From the NCBI GenBank assembly GCA_963809245.1, contig CAWEIU010000012.1, positions 496,001 to 560,000 of the forward strand: a DNA stretch of 64,000 nucleotides. The letters run 5' to 3'. Source of the stretch: Roseiarcus sp963809245. Lineage in GTDB: Bacteria; Pseudomonadota; Alphaproteobacteria; Rhizobiales; Beijerinckiaceae. Position 1 is the stretch's first letter. Every line of letters starts with the position of its first letter. Below the pieces are notes generated by a model. The model ran no database searches and was not told where the DNA came from. It saw nothing but the letters and a program-made list of their open reading frames with translations. Position numbers and translations under genes: made by a program. Positions 46,029 through 54,957 of the stretch are shown here, one piece after another.

Positions 46029-47057
46029 ATGTCATCGGACCGTTCACGCGCCCACGGGGGGAAGCCGCCGGTGCATCCGAAGACGATTTTGTTCGCCTCG
46101 ACAAGTATTCTTTTGTCAATTTCGACTTCTGCAAACGCCTTCGATGAAGGCCAAGTATTGCAGAGATTAGACGCGCTGGAAAAAGAGAACTACGAGCTAA
46201 GGCAAAAAGTCGCCCGTCTAGAGGCTTCCGCGCCTGCATCCAGTCGCGACGTCAATGCGCGGCACAAAGCGACGTCTGCGGCAATGAGGGTCGACGCACC
46301 GAAGTCAGTCGGAAGAGGGTTTGCTGGGCCTTACGCCGGCGCATCCATAGACACCTTCTCATCGTTCTCACCAGGGGCGATCTCTACGGGGCAGTCGTTC
46401 CGCGGCCTTGGCGGCGGACTGCTTGCTGGCTTCAACGTCGTCAGCGATCCGCTTCTTCTCGGCTTGGAACTTCGCGCCCATGACGCTTTGACAAAATCAG
46501 ACGAAAACACGTCGTATTCAACGTACAACCTCACCATCCCCAGTTGGACCGCCGGCGGGAGTTGCTCGTTCACTCCGTGCCCGCCTAACACATCTCTAAC
46601 GTCGGCACTGCTGTCGACCGTGAACGGACAGTACGCGTCCGTCAGACAAAATTTCGGCGGCGATGTCTCGATCCGGCCCGGCTTCACGATAGACGATTGG
46701 CTTTTGTTTGGACGCCTCGGCTTGGGCGCTCAACATTTCGATGCAACGACAACGAATTATCAATCGACGACGACCTGCGTAGAGCCTGTTACCAGCCTTT
46801 CGAGCGACGCACACTCCTGGAGCGAATCGATAATAGGATGCAACAAGACACAGACGCAGACATCTTCCAGCACGAGCAGTGGCCAGGACTTCCTGCCGTA
46901 TCTCGCAGTTGGCTTTGGATTTGAAAGGAATTTTGATAAATACTTCGTAAGGGGCGAATTCGGCATGAACTATATTATGTACACGCGAAGCGACGTCGGT
47001 ATCTTAACCAATTTCGGCGAGGCGCAAGGAACGCTCTCGGCTGGCGTGCGATTCTGA
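46029..47057 (+). CDS. Outer-membrane beta-barrel protein, island cargo
   Basis: Up to 342 residues. A signal peptide (KTILFASTSILLSISTSANA) starts soon after GTG 46071, which has a better ribosome site (GGGGGGAAG) than ATG 46029, so the true start may be 46071. A short coiled coil follows (LQRLDALEKENYELRQKVARL), then a barrel domain with GPYAGASIDT, GGGLLAGFNVV, FGRLGLGAQ and the closing SAGVRF with terminal Phe, the signal for Bam insertion. Repeated Thr/Ser/Tyr loops are surface-exposed. Codon use and AT content differ from the host genes. Resembles Omp25/OmpW-like porin folds; ligand unknown. Likely lysogenic-conversion cargo. Confidence 0.75.
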   Translation: MSSDRSRAHGGKPPVHPKTILFASTSILLSISTSANAFDEGQVLQRLDALEKENYELRQKVARLEASAPASSRDVNARHKATSAAMRVDAPKSVGRGFAGPYAGASIDTFSSFSPGAISTGQSFRGLGGGLLAGFNVVSDPLLLGLELRAHDALTKSDENTSYSTYNLTIPSWTAGGSCSFTPCPPNTSLTSALLSTVNGQYASVRQNFGGDVSIRPGFTIDDWLLFGRLGLGAQHFDATTTNYQSTTTCVEPVTSLSSDAHSWSESIIGCNKTQTQTSSSTSSGQDFLPYLAVGFGFERNFDKYFVRGEFGMNYIMYTRSDVGILTNFGEAQGTLSAGVRF

Positions 47058-47129
47058 TCCGGCGTGTTGGCGCTCAGGGTCTATTCATGCCCTCCCAGCG
47101 CCCGCCGGCTTCGTCGCCCGCGCGAAAGC

Positions 47130-47160
47130 CCGCCCCCCGCTTGAGGCAGGGGGCGGGCAT
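47130..47160. terminator. Bidirectional hairpin between the barrel gene and tail genes
   Basis: GCCCGCCCCC (47130-47139) pairs perfectly with GGGGGCGGGC (47151-47160), loop 11 bases. It lies between convergent genes. Confidence 0.7.
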
Positions 47161-47184
47161 GGGAGACCCTTCACGCGTTGGGCT

Positions 47185-47790
47185 TTAGGCGTTGATCCCA
47201 GCGATGATGATCGCCGCGGGCGCGACGGTCGGACCCGGTGGGCCAGCCGCGTTGATCTCGGCGACGACGTTGCCGATCGCTGTCTCGAAGGCAGTCAGAG
47301 CCGTCGCGAGCTGCGCGCTGGTCGTCGCCGCACTGGCCGCCGCCCACAGCGTTGTGAGCGCGGTGGATAGGTCGAGACTGGCGCCCTGGAACGCGACAGC
47401 CAGCGTGGCGAATGCGCTCGCCGACATGCCGTAAACGGTCGCTAGCGCGGCGAACTTCGTCGCCAGCGGCCCGGTCGTCGGGGCAGCTCCCCCGTTGCCG
47501 TTGACGATCGCGGCGGCATTCTGAAACGCGGCTTGGTGAGACGGGTCCGGAAGCGTCTGAGCGACGACGAGAGCGCAGGCCGCACTGGCCGCCGAGGTCA
47601 GCGACGCCGCGAGTTGGGCCTGCGTCGGCGCGGGGACCGGCGTCGGCGTGTTTCCCGCTGCGAGCCATTGCTGATATTCGGGCGCGGCGACGAGGCAGGA
47701 CTCGATCGTGCCGTCAGGCCATGTCCGCGATACCACGTTTTGCGCCCCGGTTACGGGGTCCGCAACGAGTTGCCAAATCGGGTCACTCAT
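47185..47790 (-). CDS. Phage tail-associated protein (tail-fibre assembly-like)
   Basis: 201 residues. The N-terminal IWQLVADPVTGAQNVVSRTWPDGTIESCLVAA is like short phage tail accessory proteins. The rest is Ala/Thr-rich helix repeats, ending PGPTVAPAAIIIAGINA. Its ATG overlaps the tail-fibre stop (ATGA at 47787-47790), the usual fibre-then-chaperone order. Confidence 0.6.
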   Translation of the reverse strand: MSDPIWQLVADPVTGAQNVVSRTWPDGTIESCLVAAPEYQQWLAAGNTPTPVPAPTQAQLAASLTSAASAACALVVAQTLPDPSHQAAFQNAAAIVNGNGGAAPTTGPLATKFAALATVYGMSASAFATLAVAFQGASLDLSTALTTLWAAASAATTSAQLATALTAFETAIGNVVAEINAAGPPGPTVAPAAIIIAGINA

Positions 47791-49632
47791 AGCTCACACC
47801 CCGTGAAGAGAATTTGCGCCGTAGTGGACTGCATATAAAACGCAGCGGATTGCCCCGGCGTCGCCCCTGAGACGGTCCAGCTGATTATGCCGCAGTTTGG
47901 GCTCGTGCCTGCATTAAACGCCGCTGCGGTCGGCGTGAGACCGATCGGGCCCCCTGTTATGAAGCCGGAGGCCGCGCTCGTTACTATCCCGGTCGGCGTA
48001 ACGCGTGGGGTGATTGGGAATGGGTGCACCGAAGTTAACGTGGTGCTGTTGGTAACGATAGCAACGCAAAGCGCGGCTGCGGCGGCGCCATTGGCGTTGA
48101 GCGCGGGCAGGTACCGTTGACACAGCGCCAACTCCGCGCCGTAGGGTCGTCGCTCGAACGGCGTCGCGGCTTGTCCGGCCTCAAGCTGCATCTCGCCAAT
48201 CGTCCATGTCCCGCTCGTCTGCGCGCCGACGTTGAAATAGATGTTAATGCCGGTCGTCGCGGCGGCGGGGATTGCGATTTGCGCGCTGTATTTCGTCAGC
48301 GTCGAATTGACGGTGAAGGCGCCGGACGCAAACTGTGTTTGAGAGCTAAAATTGTCGGCGGCATTGGCGTAGTAGGCCGTCCAACTCACCGCCGTCAGCG
48401 CCGTATTTGCCAGCTTTACGCTGAGCGTCGCCGTCGTTCCCGCGAGGTCGAAGCTATTGGCCGTCTCAATGCGCTGACCGAAGCCGATTGCCAAGACGGA
48501 CGCCGCACCCGTTAACTGATAGCGGTATTGATCGGGCGCCGAGCCGGCAATACGCTGACCGGTGACATTCGCGCCCGCGCACGCGGCGTAGAAGCGATCG
48601 ATCGTATAGACGTCCCCTCCGGCGCTACTGATGGTTTGCGCCGCGCCGTTGTTGCGTTGGTCGATCGCCATCGCGCCGTTGATGATGCGGTTGCGAAAGC
48701 CGGCCATGCGGCCGACCCATGAACCGCCCGCGCCCAACACTTCGTTGGATGCGGCCGAGCCAGAGGGCGGCGCGGGAACGAAGCCGGCAGAGCCACCGAG
48801 ATCCGGTGTCGCCGACGAACGCGCCGCCGCTGTCGACGATCGTCCAGGCGTTGGAACCGTTGCTTTCGAGCGCCAGATAGCCGTAGGCGGCCGCGATGGC
48901 CGCGCTCGCCGCGCCGTTGATCGTGTCGCCTCCATTCGGCGCCAGCGTGATCGTCTTTGTCGCCGAGGCGCCCCCGCTTTCGTCGACGACGAGAAGCTGC
49001 TGGCCCGGCGCGAACGAACTCGCCGCCGGCAGCGTCACCGTGCGAGCGGCCGTGATCGCCGTATAAGCGACTGTGCTGACGCCCGCGGCGAGCGAATAAT
49101 TGGCGTCCGAAACCGCGACGCGCGCGCCGACGATCGCAGGAACCTGCCAGACTCCGGTCGCGTCGTTGACGCGCGCGGCAAGGACATAGGATGCGTCGGT
49201 CAGGCTCGAGGCGCGCACCCGCATGCGCATATTGCCCGATCCGTCGTCGTCCATCTTGAACCGCACGGCGCCGGTGTCGATCGTCTCGTAGGCGGGAGGA
49301 TTGGCGTCGGTGCCAAGCGTCAGGAGTTCCTGCACCAGTGCCGCGACCGCGTTCGACGGCAGGCCCTCGAAGCGGTAGATCACGTAGGACGCGCCCGCCG
49401 CCACCGCGCCGCCTGTCCAATTGGAGAGGGTAAGGCTCGACGCCGAGTTGACGGCGGAGATCGGCGAAAAGCCGACGCCGGGAATGACGAACATGTCGCC
49501 TGCGACGAGGGTGTAGTTCGGGACCCCGTCGGGCGAGACGAAATTCGTCCCCGAGCCGGTGACGGTCCATGCGCCATTCGTATAGGCGACCGTGACCGTG
49601 CCTGAGGAATAAACGGGGAGTGATCTGGGCAT
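47787..49632 (-). CDS. Phage tail-fibre-like protein, one frameshift
   Basis: About 614 residues when joined. The N-terminal third is tail-associated: MPRSLPVYSSGTVTVAYTNG, TGSGTNFVSPDG, SLTLSNWTGGAV and repetitive Ser/Thr/Gly beta-structure. A frameshift near 48805 separates GGAFVGDT from PDLGGSAGFVPAPPSG. The C-terminal half contains NRIINGAMAIDQRNNGA, a block frequent at the C-terminal end of phage fibres, then QMQLEAGQAATPFERRPYGAELALCQRYLP-like text. The receptor-binding role is inferred. It is downstream of the prohead protease by 60 bases. Confidence 0.7.
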
Positions 49633-49693
49633 GAAGGATTCCTAGTTCAGAGTGCTGCGAAGGCTTGGAATTCAGCGGATTTTGGCTTCGCGT

Positions 49694-50671
49694 TCATTGG
49701 CGCGGAGCCGAGAGTTCGAGAATTTCGATTTGCCGGCGGCGGCGCGCCGCCGCTTCGTCACCGTCATGAGCCCAGGCTGGGGCCGCGAGCGCCAAGACCT
49801 CGACTTCGCGCCGGCGCCGAGCAGCATCGGGATCGCCGTTCAACCCAAGTTCATAGGCGAGCGCTGTTTCGCGTCGATGCCGTCGCTGGCCAGCGTCGCC
49901 GTCGAGCCTGCGAACGTCCTGAAGGCGCCCGATCAGCGCGGAGAGCTCGACATCGCTTTGGGGATCATCCGGATTGGCGTCGTCGCTGTCGGGATCGACG
50001 TCATAGTCGCTCGCGCTCGCCGCGATCGCGGCGGCGTGCCGCTGAGCCATCGCATGATGCAGTCGCGCCTTCTCGATGAGATCGAGAGCCTTCGCGCTGC
50101 ATTTCTCGCCTTTGTCGAGCCGCTCTTGCAGGGCACCCAACAGAGCTGCATTGGAGCCGCTCAAGACGCGCCCGGCCTTGGCGAATGCCGACCGCGCTAT
50201 GATCGTCGCCTCCGGCGCGCAAGGGATGCTGACGAAGCTAAACTCCATCAGCTCACTTCTGAGGAATCGACGCCCGGCATAAGGACGCGCGGGATCGACC
50301 GGCTCGGACTCGACAGCCTTGAACCCGATCGAGGCTGAATTGACGACGTTTGCGAGGATGAGTTCGTAGACCTCATCGGCGGTTCGGCTCACGTTCGCCG
50401 GCGGAAATTGCACGAGCGCGCGGAGCTTGCCATTGACGATTTTGCATTCGAGCGCGCGGGCGATCGGCTGCATCGGGTCGTGCTGCCAGAGAACCGTCCC
50501 GCCCGTGGCCATGAAGTCGCGGGTGTCGATGCCGGCCTGGACGACGATATCGCCGGCGCGGTCGACCGCTTCGGACGAGACATTGAGCAGCACTTGCCGC
50601 TTATCGGCGAGGGTCTGCGGCGTCGTATCGAGCAGCTTGCGAACGCGCTCGCCATTCCGCTTCGTGATCAT
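49694..50671 (-). CDS. HK97-family prohead protease
   Basis: 325 residues. The serine-protease fold of phage prohead proteases (U35) is seen in the first 180 residues: VLLNVSSEAVDRAGDIV, MATGGTVLWQHDPMQPIARA with the candidate catalytic His, and the Ser in ASIGFKAVE with LMEFSFVSIPCAPEATI. The C-terminal 140 residues are helical and charged, probably a scaffold-like extension. ATG at 50671 overlaps the upstream stop. A capsid gene would normally follow; none does, the tail-fibre gene comes next. Confidence 0.82.
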   Translation of the reverse strand: MITKRNGERVRKLLDTTPQTLADKRQVLLNVSSEAVDRAGDIVVQAGIDTRDFMATGGTVLWQHDPMQPIARALECKIVNGKLRALVQFPPANVSRTADEVYELILANVVNSASIGFKAVESEPVDPARPYAGRRFLRSELMEFSFVSIPCAPEATIIARSAFAKAGRVLSGSNAALLGALQERLDKGEKCSAKALDLIEKARLHHAMAQRHAAAIAASASDYDVDPDSDDANPDDPQSDVELSALIGRLQDVRRLDGDAGQRRHRRETALAYELGLNGDPDAARRRREVEVLALAAPAWAHDGDEAAARRRRQIEILELSAPRQ

Positions 50672-50905
50672 TGCCGTGCGCCTCCATGCGTATTGCCGTT
50701 CGATCTGAGGGCGGCGAGAAGTTCCGCGAACTTGGCAAACTCGGCGCGCTGCTCGGCCAGCGCGTCGCCCATTTCGATGAACGCCACGCGCGCCCGTTCC
50801 AGGCATTTCCGCGCCTTGCGCATCGATGCGTCGAAGGCTGGTTGCGCTTGGGGTGTCGACTTCTCGCCGTCGAGCATGGCGAGGAATCTGCTGAAACTCG
50901 GTCAT
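50668..50905 (-). CDS. Small phage protein with one frameshift
   Basis: About 78 residues. ATG at 50905 begins MTEF; an extra T near 50896 (GAGTTTCAG for GAGTTCAG) shifts the frame. Corrected it reads MTEFSRFLAMLDGEKSTPQA, then a long helix (KARKCLERARVAFIEMGDALAEQRAEFAKFAELLAAL). The stop overlaps the protease ATG (ATGA). Unknown function. Without correction, only the internal ATG at 50877 would be called. Confidence 0.6.
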
Positions 50906-50912
50906 GACTGCC

Positions 50913-51095
50913 TCAGCCATAGGAAGCCGCTCCCGCCGCGACCAATGCCGCAGCTTCGTCGCTGTAGAGATTGAGCGCCGTCCCCGACGGAATGGTCTGC
51001 GGCGCGGCGAGATAGGCCCGGCTTCCTGCATCGCAGATGGGATAGGCCGGATCAGGCGCACGGACGTAGTTCGCGCTCAGCGTGACGCGTCGCGA
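50913..51095 (-). CDS. Small phage protein, start unclear
   Basis: Open from 51095 to TGA at 50913-50915. The protein-like part reads VTLSANYVRAPDPAYPICDAG, then RAYLAAPQTIPSGTALNLYSDEAAALVAAGAASYG. No ATG is present; the start may lie in the previous gene behind an indel. The end (EAAALVAAGAA) resembles short phage 'gateway' domains. Low certainty. Confidence 0.4.
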   Translation of the reverse strand, partial: SRRVTLSANYVRAPDPAYPICDAGSRAYLAAPQTIPSGTALNLYSDEAAALVAAGAASYG

Positions 51096-51881
51096 TCACC
51101 GCCAGCGAGCCGCGTGCTGACCTGCGCGACGATCGGCGTCGAGCCGACCGATGCCGGTTCTGATCGCTGAAGATTGCCAGGATGCGAGGGTCATGCGGCG
51201 TCTCCGGAGCTGCCGATTCGGCACCTTCCGGCGCGCTGGCGGAGGCTGGCGCCGGCTCGATGAACTCGGCGGCCGAATTCTCGACCATGCGATGCGCCTG
51301 GTATTCGGGCAGAGCGACTTCGTCGCCCTTCCAGCCCATCAAGCCCGGCTTGATTTCGATATCGGAACGGAGGAGGCGCAGCGCCTTATGCCCGGGCGGG
51401 ATGTCCCCCTCGATGCGCAGCAGATCGCGATCGCGCTTGCGCTGAAGCACAGTGAGATCGTTCGAAGCTGGCGCAGTTATCTCGACCATTCGCCGCGCTG
51501 GCGCTTTGGGCGCGGCAGGCGCCGGCGCGGCTTTCGGCTGCGCGATCGGCGCAGCTTTGCGCGGCTTGGCGTTGGCGGCGTCGCGGGCGCGATCGGCCTC
51601 GCGCTCGATGTAGTGCAGGATCTCGCGGGTCAGAATGTTCCCGACGGGCGGCATGGCGTGTGCGGCTTCGGAGCCGAATCCGGCGCTTTGCGCTTCGCCG
51701 CGGATCGCGTTGAGCGCCTCAAGTGGCTTCGAGCGCGGCGCGGTGCTTGGCGGCGAAGTCGGCCAACGGCCGGGACGTACCGCTGGGCGAATATGCGACG
51801 CCACTGCTCGTGCTTCGCCTCTTCGCGAGCGCCTTGGAGTTCCTCAAGAATGATCGGCTCGCAGCTTTTCGATGCGCTCAT
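51077..51881 (-). CDS. Phage protein of unknown function, three frameshifts
   Basis: About 267 residues after correction: MSASKSCEPIILEELQGARE, QWRRIFAQRYV; extra C near 51776; RPLADFAAKHRAALEA; extra base near 51723; LEALNAIRGEAQSAGFG; a Pro/Ala linker; then HKALRLLRSDIEIKPGLMGWKG and ALPEYQAHRMVENSAAEFIEP. A missing base near 51163 gives the end ASVGSTPIVAQVSTRLAGGDRDASR with TGA at 51077-51079. ATG overlaps the upstream stop (51878-51881). The reconstruction is inference from continuity of protein-like text. Confidence 0.5.
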
Positions 51882-52135
51882 AGCGTCAGGCGCAGCGATC
51901 GGCCAGTCGCGTCGAGTTCGGCGATCTTCTGCGTCGCTGTCGTCGCGCAAGCAAGAGCGCCTCGTCGCAATCGCTGCATCGCGGTGAAATTCGCGTCGCG
52001 CGCAGTGACTCGCTCATCTGCGAGCGCGCGAGCGCAGCCTCGACGTCGCGCGATCGAGCTGCGAGAGTGGCCGTCTGTTGCGCGAATGAGTGCCAAGAAT
52101 TGCTGAGATGAATCCCATGGATCGACTCTCTTCAA
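51878..52135 (-). CDS. Island hypothetical protein, first gene of the structural chain
   Basis: 85 residues, helical: DPWDSSQQFLALIRATDGHS, then Arg/Ala-rich text. No recognisable domain. Support comes mainly from the ATGA overlap with the next gene, the same junction type as elsewhere in this chain. Confidence 0.4.
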   Translation of the reverse strand: MKRVDPWDSSQQFLALIRATDGHSRSSIARRRGCARALADERVTARDANFTAMQRLRRGALACATTATQKIAELDATGRSLRLTL

Positions 52136-52269
52136 CGCGTATCATGGAACACAAGAAACGTGTGCAGTTGCGACGCGCGAAATCTGCAAAAAATTAATTC
52201 TTATTCGTAATTATCTTGAAGATGTGTCGCCACGCCGAGGCCGTCGCCGTCCGTTAGTTTTGCGATGCG

Positions 52270-52740
52270 TCAGCAGATTTCGCCGAAGCGCCGAGCGTCG
52301 GCGCCGGTGCAGCGAGCAGCGCCTCGCCGATCGATATGAAGCGCCGCGATGTACGTTGGAAGTGTCGGCTTCAGCGCTTCGCAGTCGCGGAGATCAGAGT
52401 GCATCGAATGCTCGCAGCAGCGCGGATCGCAGCGTCGCGCTTTCGGTGGCTCGAGTTTATCGGTCATGTCGACGAACCAGCGCGCCTCATTCAGGCCGGC
52501 CTCGCCTAGCTCGATCGCGCCGATATTAGAATTGTCGAAAAGCTCGGGTCGTCGGGCCAAAGCTAGGCAGGCGAACGGGGCGCGGCGGTCAGGTCCAGGC
52601 GACGGCCGGTCATTCGCGTCCCCCTTGCTGCATATGATCGGTCTGCGCGAAGCTGTTGCGAGAGCGGAGAATTTAGGCATGGTACATAATGCGAAGTGAG
52701 AAATTACGTGCTCTGTGGGGGGGTGTATTGTTCGCCCCAT
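52270..52740 (-). CDS. Doubtful island open frame
   Basis: Up to 156 residues without a family. The middle (FACLALARRPELFDNSNIGAIELGEAGLNEARWFVDM) and end look somewhat protein-like, the N-terminal 35 residues do not. A start near 52640 is more likely if real. It is Cys-rich (PRCCEHSMHS, DCEAL). Could be chance. Confidence 0.3.
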   Translation of the reverse strand: MGRTIHPPTEHVISHFALCTMPKFSALATASRRPIICSKGDANDRPSPGPDRRAPFACLALARRPELFDNSNIGAIELGEAGLNEARWFVDMTDKLEPPKARRCDPRCCEHSMHSDLRDCEALKPTLPTYIAALHIDRRGAARCTGADARRFGEIC

Positions 52741-52774
52741 TTCCTGAACACCTCGGATATGGTCAGGAATTTAA

Positions 52775-53311
52775 TCATGGTCTCTTCATTTGCAAAATCA
52801 CTAACCAGGATAAACGCAGCCATAGATGCGCTATGCATTCATATTGTTTCCATGTAGCCTGAAGGCTGCGCTTGCTTAAACCTATCATCTTGTCAGCTTT
52901 GAACAAACTTTGTATCGCCTCGTACGATTTGAGGCGTCCGATTTTCCTCCCGTGGACCCAATTCACGAAGAATGGGATCAATAGAATATATCCCGCTACA
53001 ACCCCTCCGAATAAGTGGCCCCTCTTTTGAGTTTTTGCAGGGCTCCAAACCGCGGGCTTCGCGCTGTCCATAATATTGCCCCACGGGGCCGCTTCAAACG
53101 CGAACCTAGCTAGGTGGCCTGGAACCTCAAGATTAGGCTGTTTTGTCATGACGGCCTGGAGGCTGGCCGCTAAGACCGCGTTCCCCAGTCGAGTGCGGCG
53201 CTCAGAATTGTGAGGAAAGAACATAAGTGCCTGAAGGTATAGGGGTGCGACCTTCGTTTTGAGAGTGGCGGGCTCTTCACCGTCTCTAAATGTGAGTTCT
53301 ATGGTGGGCAT
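52775..53311 (-). CDS. Unrecognised protein in the integrase operon
   Basis: 178 residues, no family recognised. It opens MPTIELTFRDGEEPATLKTKVAPLY, then LQALMFFPHNSERRTRLGNAVLAAS, a linker with KTQKRGHLFG and one hydrophobic helix (GVVAGYILLIPFFVNWVHG), ending in basic/aromatic helices (KRSLQATWKQYECIAHLWLRLSW). Probably membrane-associated with one helix. The DNA is AT-rich compared with its neighbours, a sign of recent import. ATG 53311 overlaps the integrase stop by one base, so it is co-transcribed. Candidate cargo: phage defence or superinfection exclusion, unproven. Confidence 0.6.
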   Translation of the reverse strand: MPTIELTFRDGEEPATLKTKVAPLYLQALMFFPHNSERRTRLGNAVLAASLQAVMTKQPNLEVPGHLARFAFEAAPWGNIMDSAKPAVWSPAKTQKRGHLFGGVVAGYILLIPFFVNWVHGRKIGRLKSYEAIQSLFKADKMIGLSKRSLQATWKQYECIAHLWLRLSWLVILQMKRP

Positions 53312-54658
53312 CAGCGTCCCCTCCGCGCGATCGATCGGACGGTCGCCGGCGCCGTCGTGAACGGCACAACCGCGCGCGCAGCGAACTCGTCCATGGCGTC
53401 GACGATGAACGCCGCGTAGTGGCGCTCGATCATCGCCGAGCTGGTGTCATGCAGCGCCGCGACCAAGCGCACGGGCAGGCCGGCGCGAAGGCCGCGAACG
53501 ATCGAGCTATGACGGAGCGCGTAAGGAACGGCTCCAGCGGCCAGGCCAGCTCGAGCGACGATCGCTGCCCATGGGCGCGTCAGCTCGGCGGCGGAATGCC
53601 AGGGACCGCGCTCGCCCTTCACCCAGCGCGCGGCGGCGACGGCTTCCCAGCGCGGGCGAAGGAACAGAGGCTCTGCGAACCCTTGCGGCCCGGCGGTCGC
53701 CTTCGCCAGCGCGGCCAGCACGTCGTCGCCGACGCGCACGCCGATGTGAGACGAATTCTTGACGCCGCTGCCCTTGCGGCTCACGGGGATCATCAGTCGC
53801 TTTTGCGCGAGCCTGGACGTCGGCGACCGTCATGCGGGCGATTTGGCTGAACCGGGCTCCAGTGGCGGCGAGCACGAGCACAATGCGCGCAAGATCGCCT
53901 TCCCACTGCGCCGCCCGCGTCGACTTCCCATGCGGCCGAAATGAGCGCGCGCACGTCCGCGTCCGGCAGCACTTGCGCCTCCCGCGCGGCTCGGCCGGGG
54001 CGGCGTGCACGGTCGCCAAGCCGTCTTTGATGGTGTCGCGCATGGTCGGGGGAAGTTGCGCCTTGGCGCGCCTCGCAATGGCGTTGAGCGCCGCCTTGAA
54101 GTCGTTCACGGTGCGCTGCGCGGAACCGGGCGCCATCTGCAGGCCGTCCCGCCACTTGGCGAGGTCGCCTGTCGTCAGGGCCGCCAGCGGCTTCGCGGCG
54201 AGCTTTTCGTTGGCCTCGAGCACGTGCTTTGTGAGCCGCGAGCGCGGGTCCCGCTTCAATCCGATTTTGGCGTGATGTTTTGCCTCGCGCTTCTCGCGCA
54301 CGGCCAAATATTCATCGATCGCCGTGCGCACCGTAATCGCCGGGCCCATGGCTCGCGATCCGCGCTTCCTCCGACGACCGCCTGCGCACGCTCGCGCGCC
54401 CTCGTCTGCGCCTGGTGGAATGTCAGGGTCTCGACGCCATCGGCGTCCGCGAAGTCGTCGGCGCCGCCGATCGTCTCGACGACGTATTTTTCATCGCCCA
54501 CGTAGCGGCGCATAACCCATTTGCCGCCGTGCTGTCCCCTTTCGATATCCAAGGTGGAGGTTCGGTTCCAAATCCCGGAAATACGGCTTGCCGGACGGCT
54601 TCAGTTTTTCCCGGGCGGAACGGCTGTCGAGACGGCTATCGCGAACGGTTTTTGCCAC
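53311..54658 (-). CDS. int: Tyrosine integrase of the island, several frameshifts
   Basis: Site-specific recombinase, about 440 residues if corrected. GTG at 54658 gives KTVRDSRLDSRSAREKLKPS and YFRDLEPNLHLGYRKG, a DUF4102-like N-terminus. The core-binding domain has AAKPLAALTTGDLAKWRDGL. The catalytic domain shows Arg in TGARFSQIARMT, Lys in SRKGSG, HxxR in LRHSSIVRG and Tyr in MIERHYAAF. The frame changes near 54545, 54340, 53990, 53925 and 53805. These indels may be assembly errors or mark a dead integrase. It is adjacent to attR and reads into the island. Confidence 0.82.
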
Positions 54659-54685
54659 GGCGAAAACACCTTTCGGTTCGGAACG

Positions 54686-54712
54686 GTGTCCAATATCTGT
54701 CCAATATACAGG
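54686..54712 (+). repeat. Right arm repeat of the island
   Basis: GTGTCCAATATCTG, then TCCAATATACAGG: two TCCAATAT words. It lies just upstream of the integrase start (54658, minus strand), so it may also control the integrase promoter. Confidence 0.6.
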
Positions 54713-54814
54713 GACAAACACGCGCAGCACAAGGGCGGACGGCGAAACGACAGAAGTATTTATAAATCAATGGATTAGGTGGACACGCGCGGACACGGCT
54801 ACGGACAGCAAGCC

Positions 54815-54862
54815 TGCCCTCTCACGGCGAAAACAGGGGTTCGATTCCCCATGGGAGCGCCA
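54815..54862 (+). repeat. attR (48-bp direct repeat)
   Basis: Second copy of the tRNA-Glu 3' end, without the 5' half, so not a functional tRNA. The A at 54834 would mispair in the T-stem, showing drift after integration or a phage-borne variant. Confidence 0.9.
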
Positions 54863-54957
54863 AAGATTTTAAGCTTTAGCGACTTCCGCCGATTTTCACT
54901 CCCCAGTCACTGGCTGCGCTACCTTGGAGACCCGGTCGGGGTTGAAAACGCGCGCGC

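Larger units (their letters stand above)
44048..54862. mobile_element. Prophage-like genomic island integrated in tRNA-Glu
   Basis: About 10.8 kb between two 48-bp copies of the tRNA-Glu 3' end. Next to the right copy is a tyrosine integrase reading inward. The cargo includes an HK97-type prohead protease, tail-fibre-like genes in an overlapping minus-strand chain, an XRE regulator, an outer-membrane barrel gene and several unknowns. No terminase, portal, major capsid or lysis genes were recognised, so this is a degraded prophage or a satellite-like element. Several stretches (45.57-45.67, 46.0-47.0 and 52.7-53.1 kb) are visibly AT-richer than the host DNA, indicating transfer. Confidence 0.88.

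Noticed and set aside
54815..54862. A second tRNA-Glu gene
   Set aside because: Only the 3' part is present, with a mismatch in the T-stem; it is the right attachment site.
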